A stretch of 64,000 nt of DNA from Lancefieldella parvula_C (lineage in GTDB: Bacteria > Actinomycetota > Coriobacteriia > Coriobacteriales > Atopobiaceae): positions 60,406 through 124,405 of the forward strand of contig NZ_JRND01000017.1 of assembly GCF_000758945.1 (NCBI RefSeq), written 5' to 3'. The notes under the pieces were generated by a model. That model had not been told where the DNA came from, did not search any database, and saw only the letters and a list, made by a program, of their open reading frames with translations. The translations under genes and the position numbers were made by a program. Shown piece by piece: positions 1 through 7,207 of this stretch; within the stretch, counting starts at the first letter, position 1, and every line of letters starts with the position of its first letter.

Positions 1-120
1 TCAACGCGAGTCAAGGTTGAGCGCACAATTTCTTTCTCTTCACAAAAATTTGACGAGAAGGGCGGCTAAGCAGCTACGCACAACTCAGCCACACACATCA
101 GCCGCGTGCACGCTTCAAGA

Positions 121-152
121 AAAATCCGGTACCTGCAAGCAGATACCGGATT
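121..152 (-). terminator. Intrinsic terminator of rplA
   Basis: A 9-bp stem (123-131 with 144-152, arm AATCCGGTA) lies just after the rplA stop and is followed on the minus strand by TTTTCTTG. It closes the nusG-rplK-rplA direction of transcription. Nothing else was recognised in bases 1-120. Confidence 0.8.
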
Positions 153-182
153 AAACGTGCTAGGTACTTCTAAGCGATTAGC

Positions 183-890
183 TTAGTCCTCCATGAGGTT
201 ACGAACCTTGGTTGGATCAACCTTGATGCCAGGGCCCATAGTAGAGGAAACAGCAACGGTCTTGACGTACTTACCCTTAGCGCTGGATGGCTTGACGCGG
301 ATGATCTCGGAGATCAGTGCGCCATAGTTCTCAACAAGCTGCTGGACCTCAAAAGAAGCCTTGCCGATTGCAACGTGGCAGATACCAAAACGGTCTGCAC
401 GATACTCAACACGACCAGCCTTGAGCTCGTTAACCATCTTTGCAACATCCATGGTAACGGTGCCAAGCTTAGGGTTAGGCATAAGGCCACGAGGACCAAG
501 AACACGACCAAGACGACCAACCTTACCCATCATCTGAGGGGTTGCGATTGCTGCGTCAAAGTCAAGCATGCCCTTCTCGACCTCTGCGATGAGCTCGTCG
601 CCACCGACGATGTCAGCGCCAGCTGCCTCAGCCTCGCGGGCCTTCTCGCCCTCTGCGAAGACTGCAACGCGAACGGACTTACCAGTGCCGTGAGGCAAAG
701 AGATGGAACCGCGAACGTTCTGGTCAGCCTTACGAGTATCGACACCAAGGCGAATTGCTACCTCAATGGTCTCGTCAAACTTAGCAGTTGCAAGCTCCTT
801 AGACAGGGTTACTGCCTCTTTTGGGCTGTAGAGGTTTGCACCGTCTACCTTGGCAACTGCATTCTTGTAGTTCTTTCCGTGCTTAGGCAT
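183..890 (-). CDS. rplA: 50S ribosomal protein L1
   Basis: Ribosomal protein L1 of the large-subunit L1 stalk, which helps release deacylated tRNA from the E site and in many bacteria represses its own operon by binding mRNA. The 235-residue product beginning MPKHGKNYKNAV has the usual length and the conserved segments GPRGLMPNPKLGTVT and KAGRVEYRADRFGICH. The ATG at 890 is preferred because AGGAGGTACATA lies directly before it; an upstream in-frame extension to 929 lacks family similarity. It is the last gene of the minus-strand nusG-rplK-rplA group and is followed by a terminator. Identification is secure. Confidence 0.97.
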   Translation of the reverse strand: MPKHGKNYKNAVAKVDGANLYSPKEAVTLSKELATAKFDETIEVAIRLGVDTRKADQNVRGSISLPHGTGKSVRVAVFAEGEKAREAEAAGADIVGGDELIAEVEKGMLDFDAAIATPQMMGKVGRLGRVLGPRGLMPNPKLGTVTMDVAKMVNELKAGRVEYRADRFGICHVAIGKASFEVQQLVENYGALISEIIRVKPSSAKGKYVKTVAVSSTMGPGIKVDPTKVRNLMED

Positions 891-1004
891 TATGTACCTC
901 CTGTGGTTAGCGGGCGTCTGCCCTCCCACTCCTGCATCTTCCGTCCATAGTTACGCCCTCTTGGCGAGAAACCCAACTATGTGCACTAACGTCGGATGCT
1001 CTGA

Positions 1005-1038
1005 CAAAACAACCGTCAGCCACACAAATGGCTGACGG
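1005..1038 (-). terminator. Hairpin terminator/attenuator between rplK and rplA
   Basis: A perfect 10-bp stem (CCGTCAGCCA, 1013-1022, with 1029-1038) with a 6-nt loop is followed on the minus strand by TTGTTTTGTC. It sits between rplK and rplA, so it may reduce rplA expression or end rplK messages, with rplA also served by its own promoter in the following 110 bases. Whether L1 binds this leader cannot be decided by eye. Confidence 0.7.
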
Positions 1039-1047
1039 GAGTAAACA

Positions 1048-1476
1048 CTACTCGGCGATGGTTACACCCATGGAACGAGCGGTACCAGCGACGATCTTCT
1101 TTGCAGCCTCAATGTCGTTTGCGTTGAGGTCAGGCATCTTGATCTCAGCAATCTTGGTGAGCTGCTCCTGGGAGAGCTGGCCAACCTTATCGCGCTGAGG
1201 AACACCGGAACCACCCTTGAGGTGAAGCTCCTTCTTGATGAGCTGAGCTGCTGGAGGAGTCTTGGTTACGAAGTCAAAGGAACGATCCTCGTAAACAGAA
1301 ATCTCGACTGGGATGATGTCGCCAGCCTTGTCCTGAGTTGCAGCGTTGAATGCCTGGCAGAACTGCATAATGTTGACCTGTGCAGCACCCAGAGCTGGTC
1401 CTACTGGAGGAGCTGGGTTTGCCTGGCCTGCAGGAATCTGCAGCTTGATAAAGTTAACAACCTTCTTTGCGGGCAT
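1048..1476 (-). CDS. rplK: 50S ribosomal protein L11
   Basis: Ribosomal protein L11, part of the GTPase-associated centre with 23S rRNA helices 43-44; it is needed for factor-dependent GTP hydrolysis and the stringent response. The 142-residue product has the N-terminal proline-rich segment LQIPAGQANPAPPVGPALG and the C-terminal RNA-binding domain ending GTARSMGVTI. Length is standard. The ATG at 1476 follows AGGAGGCTTAAC. It lies about 100 bp after nusG and before rplA, the usual order. Confidence 0.98.
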   Translation of the reverse strand: MPAKKVVNFIKLQIPAGQANPAPPVGPALGAAQVNIMQFCQAFNAATQDKAGDIIPVEISVYEDRSFDFVTKTPPAAQLIKKELHLKGGSGVPQRDKVGQLSQEQLTKIAEIKMPDLNANDIEAAKKIVAGTARSMGVTIAE

Positions 1477-1572
1477 GTTAAGCCTCCTGTTTGAATACGT
1501 TTGAGTCTATTCTCGCGCACTCCCGAGAAGCAATCCACAAGGGACGAGAAGTGCGGGATAAGCCGTTAGTTA

Positions 1573-2118
1573 CTAGTCTATCAGGGAAATCTGATCCATG
1601 GTGAGCTCAACTGGAGTCTCGCGACCAAAGATGGTGAGCATTACCTTGATCTTGCCGGACTCTGCGTTGACCTCAGAAACAGTTCCGTCGAAATCAGCGA
1701 GAGGACCAGAAAGAACGTGAATTGCCTGACCGACCTCAATATTGGTTGCTGTACGTTTAGGTACAGGGCTACCCGTCTTCATGCCGCCACGACGCATAAT
1801 CTTATCGAACTCATCGCGACGCAGAGGAACTGGCTTGCCGTCAATACCAACAAAACCAGTTACGCCTGGAGTGTTACGAACAACAGCCCAGGTATTGTCA
1901 TCCAGCTCCATGCGAACAAGAACATAACCTGGGAAAACCTTAGACTCTTTGGTCTCGCGCTTACCGCCGTCCTTGACCTCAGTAACTTCCTCAGTAGGAA
2001 TCTGAATATCAATAACAGCACGCTCAAGGCCATAGGTCTCGATACGGTGCTCAAGGTCTGTCTTTACCTTGTTCTCATAACCTGAATAGGTGTGAACTAC
2101 ATACCAGCGCTTAGCCAT
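1573..2118 (-). CDS. nusG: Transcription termination/antitermination protein NusG
   Basis: NusG binds RNA polymerase and couples it to the ribosome or to Rho. The 181-residue product shows the N-terminal NGN domain (about residues 3-110, opening RWYVVHTYSGYENKVK and including VFPGYVLVRMELDD) and a C-terminal KOW domain (about 127-178). Length is typical and there is no inserted domain II of the kind seen in some actinobacteria. It starts 3 bp after the secE stop and is translated from the same message. Confidence 0.97.
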   Translation of the reverse strand: MAKRWYVVHTYSGYENKVKTDLEHRIETYGLERAVIDIQIPTEEVTEVKDGGKRETKESKVFPGYVLVRMELDDNTWAVVRNTPGVTGFVGIDGKPVPLRRDEFDKIMRRGGMKTGSPVPKRTATNIEVGQAIHVLSGPLADFDGTVSEVNAESGKIKVMLTIFGRETPVELTMDQISLID

Positions 2119-2121
2119 TGA

Positions 2122-2484
2122 TTATCCCCTCAGTCCAGTAAAGGCGACGAGACCAGCAACAATGCCAGTATCAACCAGCCAAGTTACCAAGCCAAAGAAA
2201 ATGATTGTTGCAATTACGGCTACAGAGAAACCAGCAAGCTCAGAGCTTGAAGGCCACACAACGCGGTGCATTTCTGTACGAACGCCTGCAAAATAAGCAC
2301 CCAGGCGGCCAAAGAAGCCAGGGTTGGCGTTACGCTGAATGGACTTCTCCTGCTTCTTTGCCTCAGCCTTAGTGGCCTTAGCAGAAGCTTCAGGAGTAGC
2401 TTCAGCCTGAAGGGCCTCACGCTGGGCGCGCTCTTCTGCGCGAGCCTTACGTGCGCTCCTCTTATTGCGCTCCTTATTTGCCAT
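2122..2484 (-). CDS. secE: Preprotein translocase subunit SecE
   Basis: Small essential membrane subunit that clamps SecY in the Sec translocon. The 120-residue product has a charged, alanine-rich N-terminal tail of about 60 residues, the conserved amphipathic helix VRTEMHRVVWPSSSE and one C-terminal transmembrane helix (about residues 85-115). The long tail is typical of actinobacterial SecE, compared with about 60 residues in Bacillus. It lies between tRNA-Trp and nusG, a classic order. Confidence 0.95.
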   Translation of the reverse strand: MANKERNKRSARKARAEERAQREALQAEATPEASAKATKAEAKKQEKSIQRNANPGFFGRLGAYFAGVRTEMHRVVWPSSSELAGFSVAVIATIIFFGLVTWLVDTGIVAGLVAFTGLRG

Positions 2485-2511
2485 CCTACGCTCCCTTGGA
2501 TGTTATACCTA

Positions 2512-2546
2512 CATACAAACCGGCCAACCCTTATGGGAAGGCCGGT
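2512..2546 (-). terminator. Hairpin between tRNA-Trp and secE
   Basis: Inverted arms ACCGGCC (2519-2525) and GGCCGGT (2540-2546), extended by an inner CCC/GGG pair, lie between the tRNA-Trp 3' end and secE and are followed on the minus strand by TTTGTATG. It could be a weak terminator or a processing structure that frees the tRNA end while letting secE-nusG be read. Confidence 0.5.
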
Positions 2547-2555
2547 GAAGTTATC

Positions 2556-2631
2556 TGGCAGGCCAGGAAGGACTCGAACCCTCAACAAACGGTTTTGGAG
2601 ACCGCCGCTCTACCATTGGAGCTACTGGCCT
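2556..2631 (-). tRNA. tRNA-Trp (CCA)
   Basis: A 76-nt cloverleaf including an encoded CCA end. The acceptor stem pairs 2560-2566 with 2625-2631 and the anticodon loop CTCCAAA gives CCA. It lies between rpmG and secE. Confidence 0.97.
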
Positions 2632-2649
2632 AGAACGAACCCACCTAGC

Positions 2650-2799
2650 CTAGCGGGTCTCGCGATGTACCGTGTGCTTGTGGCACCATGGGCAGTACTT
2701 CTTCAACTCCATACGATCTGGGTTGTTGGACTTGTTCTTGTCCGTAGTGTAATTACGACGCTTGCACTCAGTGCAGGCGAGAGTAACGAGTGTACGCAT
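2650..2799 (-). CDS. rpmG: 50S ribosomal protein L33
   Basis: A 49-residue L33 of the large subunit near the E site. It begins MRTLVTLACTECKRRNYTT and carries four cysteines in two CxxC pairs (CTEC and CPWC), so it is the zinc-binding form, not the cysteine-free paralogue made under zinc limitation. ATG 2799 is preceded by CAGGAGGATCA. It is too short to stand out in ORF scans but is unmistakable. It is the first gene after the promoter at 2855-2884 and heads rpmG-tRNA-Trp-secE-nusG. Confidence 0.96.
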   Translation of the reverse strand: MRTLVTLACTECKRRNYTTDKNKSNNPDRMELKKYCPWCHKHTVHRETR

Positions 2800-2854
2800 T
2801 GATCCTCCTGAACACGGTCACGAGATGTATTCTCGAAATGTGACGCGGTTGCTT

Positions 2855-2884
2855 AGGTTAGCACCCACTACCCAGAGATGTCAA
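2855..2884 (-). promoter_or_regulatory. Sigma-70 promoter for rpmG-tRNA-Trp-secE-nusG
   Basis: On the minus strand a perfect -35 TTGACA (2879-2884) is separated by 18 nt from TAACCT (2855-2860), about 56 bp before the rpmG start codon. The spacing and -35 match support a housekeeping promoter. Confidence 0.7.
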
Positions 2885-2928
2885 TACTTTTCTCTAATTA
2901 CTCTAGGCGTTCACATATTTTTTCTCGA

Positions 2929-2961
2929 CAAAAAACCCGGCGCGCAAAAGAGCACGCCGGG
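2929..2961 (-). terminator. Intrinsic terminator of tuf
   Basis: Stem CCCGGCG (2936-2942) with CGCCGGG (2955-2961), followed on the minus strand by TTTTTTGTC. It ends the tRNA-tuf transcript. Confidence 0.9.
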
Positions 2962-2984
2962 CAAGTTAGCAACTTTTAAAGAAG

Positions 2985-4190
2985 TTACTCGATGACGGTG
3001 GAAACACGGCCATCGCCGACGGTGTGGCCACCCTCGCGGATAGCGAACTTCAGACCCTGCTCAAGAGCGATTGGGTGAATGAGCTCGCAACCAACGGTGA
3101 TGTGGTCGCCAGGCATAGCCATCTCTACCTTGCCACCGTTTGCATCGGTGAGCTCGTAGATGTCGCCGGTTACGTCAGTTGTACGGAAGTAGAACTGTGG
3201 ACGGTAACCAGAGAAGAATGGGGTGTGACGGCCGCCCTCTTCCTTAGTAAGAACGTAAACCTCACCGGTGAACTTCTTGTGTGGAGTAACGGTACCAGGC
3301 TTGCAGAGAACCTGACCGCGCTCGATGTCCTCGCGCTTAACACCACGAAGAAGAATACCAACGTTGTCGCCAGCCTCGCAGAAGTCCATGGTCTTACGGA
3401 ACATCTCAATGCCGGTAGCAACAGAGTTCTGAGTTGGCTTAATACCAACGATCTCGACTGGATCGTTGAGCTTGAGCTCACCACGCTCAACACGGCCGGT
3501 AGCAACGGTACCACGACCAGAAATGGTCATGACGTCCTCGATTGCCATCAGGAATGGCTTCTCGTTGTCACGAGCTGGTGTTGGGATGTAGGAGTCAACG
3601 GTGTGCATGAGCTCACGGATGGACTCAACCCACTTCTCCTCGCCGTTAAGAGCGCCGAGAGCGGAACCACGGATGATTGGAAGATCATCGCCTGGGAAGT
3701 CGTACTCGGAGAGAAGGTCACGGGTCTCCATCTCGACGAGGTCGATGAGCTCGTCATCGTCGACCATGTCGCACTTGTTCAGGAAGACGACGATGTAAGG
3801 AACGCCGACCTGACGTGCGAGAAGGATGTGCTCACGAGTCTGAGCCATAGGACCGTCGGTTGCAGCAATAACGAGGATTGCGCCGTCCATCTGAGCTGCA
3901 CCAGAAATCATGTTCTTGATGTAGTCTGCGTGGCCAGGGCAGTCGACGTGAGCATAATGGCGCTCCCAAGTCTCGTACTCAACGTGAGCAACGGAAATGG
4001 TAATACCACGCTGACGCTCCTCTGGAGCCTTATCGATGTTCTCGAAGGCGGTATAGTCTGCCTTGCAGCCCTCGGTCTCAGAGAGAACCTTGGTGATTGC
4101 TGCGGTAAGGGTAGTCTTACCGTGGTCGACGTGACCAATGGTACCGATGTTTACGTGTGGCTTTGTGCGGTCAAACTTTTCCTTGGCCAT
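2985..4190 (-). CDS. tuf: Elongation factor Tu
   Basis: EF-Tu, the GTPase that delivers aminoacyl-tRNA to the ribosome. The 401-residue product has the P-loop GHVDHGKTTL (about 19-28), DCPGH and NKCD in the G domain and the family C-terminus. The ATG at 4190 has AGGAGG seven bases upstream; a TTG two codons earlier would sit on top of that site and is not used. It is transcribed together with tRNA-Tyr, tRNA-Thr and tRNA-Met located just upstream, and a strong terminator follows. fusA and the str operon are not adjacent here, so tuf stands alone with tRNAs. Confidence 0.99.
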   Translation of the reverse strand: MAKEKFDRTKPHVNIGTIGHVDHGKTTLTAAITKVLSETEGCKADYTAFENIDKAPEERQRGITISVAHVEYETWERHYAHVDCPGHADYIKNMISGAAQMDGAILVIAATDGPMAQTREHILLARQVGVPYIVVFLNKCDMVDDDELIDLVEMETRDLLSEYDFPGDDLPIIRGSALGALNGEEKWVESIRELMHTVDSYIPTPARDNEKPFLMAIEDVMTISGRGTVATGRVERGELKLNDPVEIVGIKPTQNSVATGIEMFRKTMDFCEAGDNVGILLRGVKREDIERGQVLCKPGTVTPHKKFTGEVYVLTKEEGGRHTPFFSGYRPQFYFRTTDVTGDIYELTDANGGKVEMAMPGDHITVGCELIHPIALEQGLKFAIREGGHTVGDGRVSTVIE

Positions 4191-4296
4191 TGCCAATCCT
4201 CCTTCTGGAACTAACCCTCGGGCTAGACCGTGGTGAAAAAACGTCTGTTTATACTCAACGGCGCAAATGTCTAGGACATGTACGCCGTAAAGAGTC

Positions 4297-4373
4297 TGGT
4301 ACCGGCGACTGGATTCGAACCAGTGACGTCACGGGTATGAGCCGTGTGCTCTAACCAGCTGAGCTACGCCGGC
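4297..4373 (-). tRNA. tRNA-Met (CAT, elongator type)
   Basis: A 77-nt cloverleaf with encoded CCA; the acceptor pairs 4301-4307 with 4367-4373 and the anticodon loop is CTCATAC. The anticodon stem CACGG/CCGTG lacks the three G-C pairs of the initiator. A tRNA-Ile with modified CAT cannot be fully excluded. Cotranscribed with tuf. Confidence 0.9.
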
Positions 4374-4392
4374 ATAAATGCCGCTTGAAACA

Positions 4393-4468
4393 TGGAGCCC
4401 GCGACCGGATTTGAACCGGTGACCTCTTCGTTACCAACGAAGTGCTCTACCTACTGAGCTACACGGGC
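4393..4468 (-). tRNA. tRNA-Thr (GGT)
   Basis: A 76-nt cloverleaf with encoded CCA and anticodon loop TTGGTAA. It lies one base from tRNA-Tyr and upstream of tRNA-Met and tuf in one transcript. Confidence 0.96.
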
Positions 4469-4469
4469 G

Positions 4470-4553
4470 TGGTGGGGATACTTGGACTCGAACCAAGGAA
4501 CTCAGAGAGAGCGGATTTACAGTCCGCCGCAGTTGCCGCTGTGCCATATCCCC
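4470..4553 (-). tRNA. tRNA-Tyr (GTA)
   Basis: An 84-nt class II tRNA with a long variable arm, encoded CCA, and anticodon GTA in the loop CTGTAAA. It is the first gene after the promoter at 4660-4688. Confidence 0.96.
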
Positions 4554-4659
4554 AAATGCCGTTTTCAAGCACTCTTGAAGTAATTAATACGCTGTACCTT
4601 GTAGTTTAACGTACGCAGAAAGTCTTGTTGAACTTCTGTATTACCTCGTAAGCGGGAAA

Positions 4660-4688
4660 ATATTACGATTGAATAAAAATCTTGTCAA
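4660..4688 (-). promoter_or_regulatory. Sigma-70 promoter for tRNA-Tyr/Thr/Met-tuf
   Basis: On the minus strand a perfect TTGACA (4683-4688), a 17-nt spacer and TAATAT (4660-4665) lie about 110 bp before tRNA-Tyr. One of the best promoter matches in the window, as expected for EF-Tu. Confidence 0.8.
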
Positions 4689-4737
4689 CGTAATCCACCC
4701 AACCGGGCGTATCTTATCAAATTTTTTCCACAATTCC

Positions 4738-4823
4738 AAGCGATTTTCTCGACACGATTTCATGCGGTTTTCTGGCCACAACTTCAAGCGGGTTTCTGGC
4801 CAGACGCATACGGGCTTTTACGG
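4738..4823. repeat. Degenerate 24-bp tandem repeat
   Basis: Three successive 24-bp units (4738-4761, 4762-4785, 4786-4809) plus a partial fourth share the core GCGGTTTTCTGGCCA. The units resemble the complement of the genome-wide motif TGGCGAGAAACCCGC with one or two changes. The rest of the 4554-4910 spacer holds only the promoter at 4660 and the hairpin at 4876. Confidence 0.65.
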
Positions 4824-4875
4824 TTGTCTATAAAAGCCATACGCGATACGTCGCGAATGCCCTAAAATTCGCACG

Positions 4876-4899
4876 AAAAAAGCCAGGCAATGCCTGGCT
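4876..4899 (-). terminator. Terminator of tRNA-Thr (TGT)
   Basis: Stem AGCCAGG (4881-4887) with CCTGGCT (4893-4899), followed on the minus strand by TTTTTTCGTGC, 12 bases after the tRNA 3' end. Confidence 0.88.
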
Positions 4900-4910
4900 G
4901 AAAATTCAAG

Positions 4911-4986
<76 letters not shown>

Positions 4987-5321
4987 ATCAAGTGCAGAGG
5001 ATATTCTATAGACTTTTCTGGCTTTGGTCTAGTCTCAATTTTTGAGAAATTTTTCTCCACAAACTGGTCAATACGGCATGTAGGAGCGCTTCCCTTCTGT
5101 AGGAGTTAGCTTGGTACAAATGCGCTGTCCATCAAGTTTGGCCAGCCTGAAAACCGCATCATGTCTGTGTAAAACAGCTCAGACTTGGCGAGAAAAACCG
5201 GCAAATCGCTCAGATATGACGTGCTTTTCCGGCAGATCACTCAGATATGGCGAGAAAATCAGGCTCCATGAAAGCGTCCATGACACCACACCCAGATCTA
5301 AAGCTACGTCACGAAAGACCC
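4987..5321. other. Non-coding spacer upstream of repeat copy 1
   Basis: No convincing gene. It contains two GGCGAGAA octamers (5187-5194 and 5249-5256), a short direct repeat with core CTCAGATATG, and from about 5249 a stretch (ATCAGGCTCCATGA) that recurs before repeat copy 3 near 60770. The whole 5249-5439 segment may therefore be one larger mobile or duplicated element. Confidence 0.5.
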
Positions 5322-5439
5322 GCCTGAAAAGTGCAAAGAATCTGTATTTGGAACACCGATTCTTTAACAAAATCAGGCAAATCCACAGATTCTTTGCTGT
5401 TATCAGGCAAATTTTACAGATTCTTTGCAGAAATCAGGC
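5322..5439 (+). repeat. 118-bp interspersed structured repeat, copy 1
   Basis: Copy 1 of a repeat also present at 38097-38214 and 60837-60954, all exactly 118 bp and in the same orientation. It begins GCCTGA and ends TCAGGC. The opening arm (GTGCAAAGAATCTGTA) is complementary to three successive direct units of about 30 bp with core CAGATTCTTTG ... ATCAGGC. It lies in the spacer after rae1. No ORF in it looks real. Confidence 0.9.
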
Positions 5440-5525
5440 GCGCTGATTGCGCCCAGGCGCGCTGGACGTATTGGTGCGGTCGAGCACGTTGGCACATCGC
5501 GTACGTGAGACGCTGACCTGGGCAC

Positions 5526-6104
5526 CTATCTGCCTAGCAGCTTCCAGAGTTTCTCGCGCTGTTCTGGAGAAATACGGTCTTCAAGCGTCATGCGCGTACT
5601 GACCTGATCGCGACGCATCTCTTCGACAACGTTATCTGCTTGGGAAATCTCGTGAACCAGCGCTGCGCTTGCAATGCGCGTGACCTCGCCGGGGCCAAAG
5701 CCGGCTGTGGCACGAATGTCCCTGTCCGACGTGACCAGAAATACCTTGCGACCAGCCTCTCGAGCGTCCGTGACCAGGCGCTCGATGACACTATCTGCGG
5801 ACTCCCCAGTCTCGGAAAAAACCAACTGCACGCCAGCGTGGGTGCGCTCCGGGCGCTCGTCGTTTACATTTCCCTTGCCGTCAAACACAATAACGGCCTC
5901 GTAGGTACCCTGCGCAAACGTGGCAACGTCAGAAATGAGCGCCAAACGGGCGCGATAAAACGGATCGGTGTTGAGGTGATAGGCTCTCTCAGCAGCGGTT
6001 TCTTGTGCAGAAGAGCCACGCTCATCCAGCAACGCCTCATAGCGAGGAGTTGCCAACATGACGTTATAGCCATCGACTACAAGCAGCGATTTTTTCTGAG
6101 CCAT
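5526..6104 (-). CDS. rae1: NYN/PIN-type ribonuclease, Rae1 (YacP) family
   Basis: In Bacillus the family member Rae1/YacP is a ribosome-associated endoribonuclease that cleaves mRNA in the A site. The 192-residue product shows the NYN/PIN nuclease pattern: LLVVDGYNVM near the N-terminus, VIVFDGKGN about residue 73 and FLVTSDRDIR about residue 125, the aspartates presumably holding metal. ATG 6104 is preceded by CAGGAAGCGTAAGGT. It follows rlmB and cysS on the minus strand, the conserved order cysS-(mrnC)-rlmB-yacP. No mrnC (mini-RNase III) is present between cysS and rlmB. Confidence 0.88.
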   Translation of the reverse strand: MAQKKSLLVVDGYNVMLATPRYEALLDERGSSAQETAAERAYHLNTDPFYRARLALISDVATFAQGTYEAVIVFDGKGNVNDERPERTHAGVQLVFSETGESADSVIERLVTDAREAGRKVFLVTSDRDIRATAGFGPGEVTRIASAALVHEISQADNVVEEMRRDQVSTRMTLEDRISPEQREKLWKLLGR

Positions 6105-6111
6105 ACCTTAC

Positions 6112-6166
6112 GCTTCCTGGGCTTCCTGGGCTTCCTGGGCTTCCTGGGCTTCCTGGGCTTCCTGAG
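6112..6166 (-). repeat. 9-bp tandem repeat between rlmB and rae1
   Basis: About six tandem copies of the 9-mer CCCAGGAAG (minus strand) fill the rlmB-rae1 gap. They copy the 3' end of rlmB, whose last codons are CAG GAA GCG TAA, and each copy carries an AGGAAG Shine-Dalgarno-like core, so the last one is probably the rae1 ribosome-binding site. In the rlmB frame they read Ala-Gln-Glu repeats after the stop. Confidence 0.85.
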
Positions 6167-6167
6167 C

Positions 6168-7205
6168 TTACGCTTCCTGGGTCCTACGGAGCCACTCGTA
6201 GCACATGACCGTTGTTGCCTGAGCAACGTTCAGGGACTCTACCTGGCCAAACTGAGGAAGTTTGCACGTAAAATCGCACTTCTCGAGCATAAGGCGAGAA
6301 ATTCCTGAACCTTCAGAGCCCATAACAAGTGCAAGGCGACCTCCCATAGGAGCCTCCCACACGGACTGAGTGGCGTGCTCGGTAGAGCCACATGTCCAAA
6401 AACCTGCGGCTTTGAGCTCTTCAAGAGCGCGCGGCAGATTAGAAACCTGTGCGATTGGCAGGTGAAGCACGGCTCCAGCGGAAGTCTTGTATGCTCCAAC
6501 GCCAACTCGGGCGGCGCGAGCGTTTGCAATAACAACGCCGGCTGCGCCAACTACCTCGGCACTTCTTACAATTGCACCAAAGTTTCCCTCGTCAGTGACG
6601 TGATCCAAGACCACAACCAGAGCGTTTTCGGAACCAGCGCGCTGGATGATTTCAGAGAGGTCAGCGTAAGCAAAAGGCTGCGTACGGACAATAACGCCCT
6701 GGTGAGCGCCGTGGCTTGAAAGCGAGTCAAGTACGGGCTTTGCAACACGCTCGACAGGAATACCCTCCTGCTCAAGCTGACGTGCAAGTGCCTCAATCTC
6801 CTGGTCCTTCTGCCCGCTTGCGGCTTGTACCAGCGCATTCTTCAAAGGAATACCAACGGTCAGTGCCTCTGCTACTGCGCGACGACCCTCGATAAGATCA
6901 GTTGCAAGCTTCTTGTTGCTGGGACGTCCAGCGCTAGCACCTCGCTGTCCACCAGCGCCTTTCTGTCCGCGAGTGCCCTGAGCTGCGCGTGCGCCTTGTG
7001 CGGAGCGACCACCTTTTGAGCCCTGGCCATTCTTGGCGCCGAAATAACCGCCCCAGTCGGCAGCCTTCTTGGAGCCGCGACCTGCGCCACTGCGACCTGC
7101 AGCTCCCCCGCGACCTGCAGCCCCACCGCGACCAGTGGAGCCACCGCGTCCGGCAGCGCCCTCGGAACGAGTGTTTTTAGAGGTAGAACGCTGATTTCTT
7201 GCCAT
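6168..7205 (-). CDS. rlmB: 23S rRNA (guanosine-2'-O-) methyltransferase RlmB, SpoU family
   Basis: TrmH/SpoU-family enzyme; family members methylate the 2'-O of G2251 in 23S rRNA. The 345-residue product has an N-terminal low-complexity tail rich in Arg and Gly (about residues 15-105), then the substrate-binding domain from about 105 (LIEGRRAVAEAL) and the knotted SPOUT domain with NFGAIVRSAEVVGAAG, LALVMGSEGSGI and LNVAQATTVMCYEWLR. The family without the tail is about 245 residues. It begins 2 bp after the cysS stop, hence probably coupled. The Arg/Gly tail suggests RNA binding (inference). Confidence 0.92.
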   Translation of the reverse strand: MARNQRSTSKNTRSEGAAGRGGSTGRGGAAGRGGAAGRSGAGRGSKKAADWGGYFGAKNGQGSKGGRSAQGARAAQGTRGQKGAGGQRGASAGRPSNKKLATDLIEGRRAVAEALTVGIPLKNALVQAASGQKDQEIEALARQLEQEGIPVERVAKPVLDSLSSHGAHQGVIVRTQPFAYADLSEIIQRAGSENALVVVLDHVTDEGNFGAIVRSAEVVGAAGVVIANARAARVGVGAYKTSAGAVLHLPIAQVSNLPRALEELKAAGFWTCGSTEHATQSVWEAPMGGRLALVMGSEGSGISRLMLEKCDFTCKLPQFGQVESLNVAQATTVMCYEWLRRTQEA

Positions 7206-7207
7206 AG

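Noticed and set aside
3024..4214. 396-codon plus-strand frame opposite tuf
   Set aside because: Typical tuf antisense ORF caused by codon bias.
4738..4823. CRISPR array
   Set aside because: Units abut without unique spacers, repeats diverge, no cas genes; a tandem repeat instead.
5322..5439. CRISPR-like repeat-spacer structure
   Set aside because: Three internal units of about 30 bp have no true spacers and the whole block recurs unchanged elsewhere.
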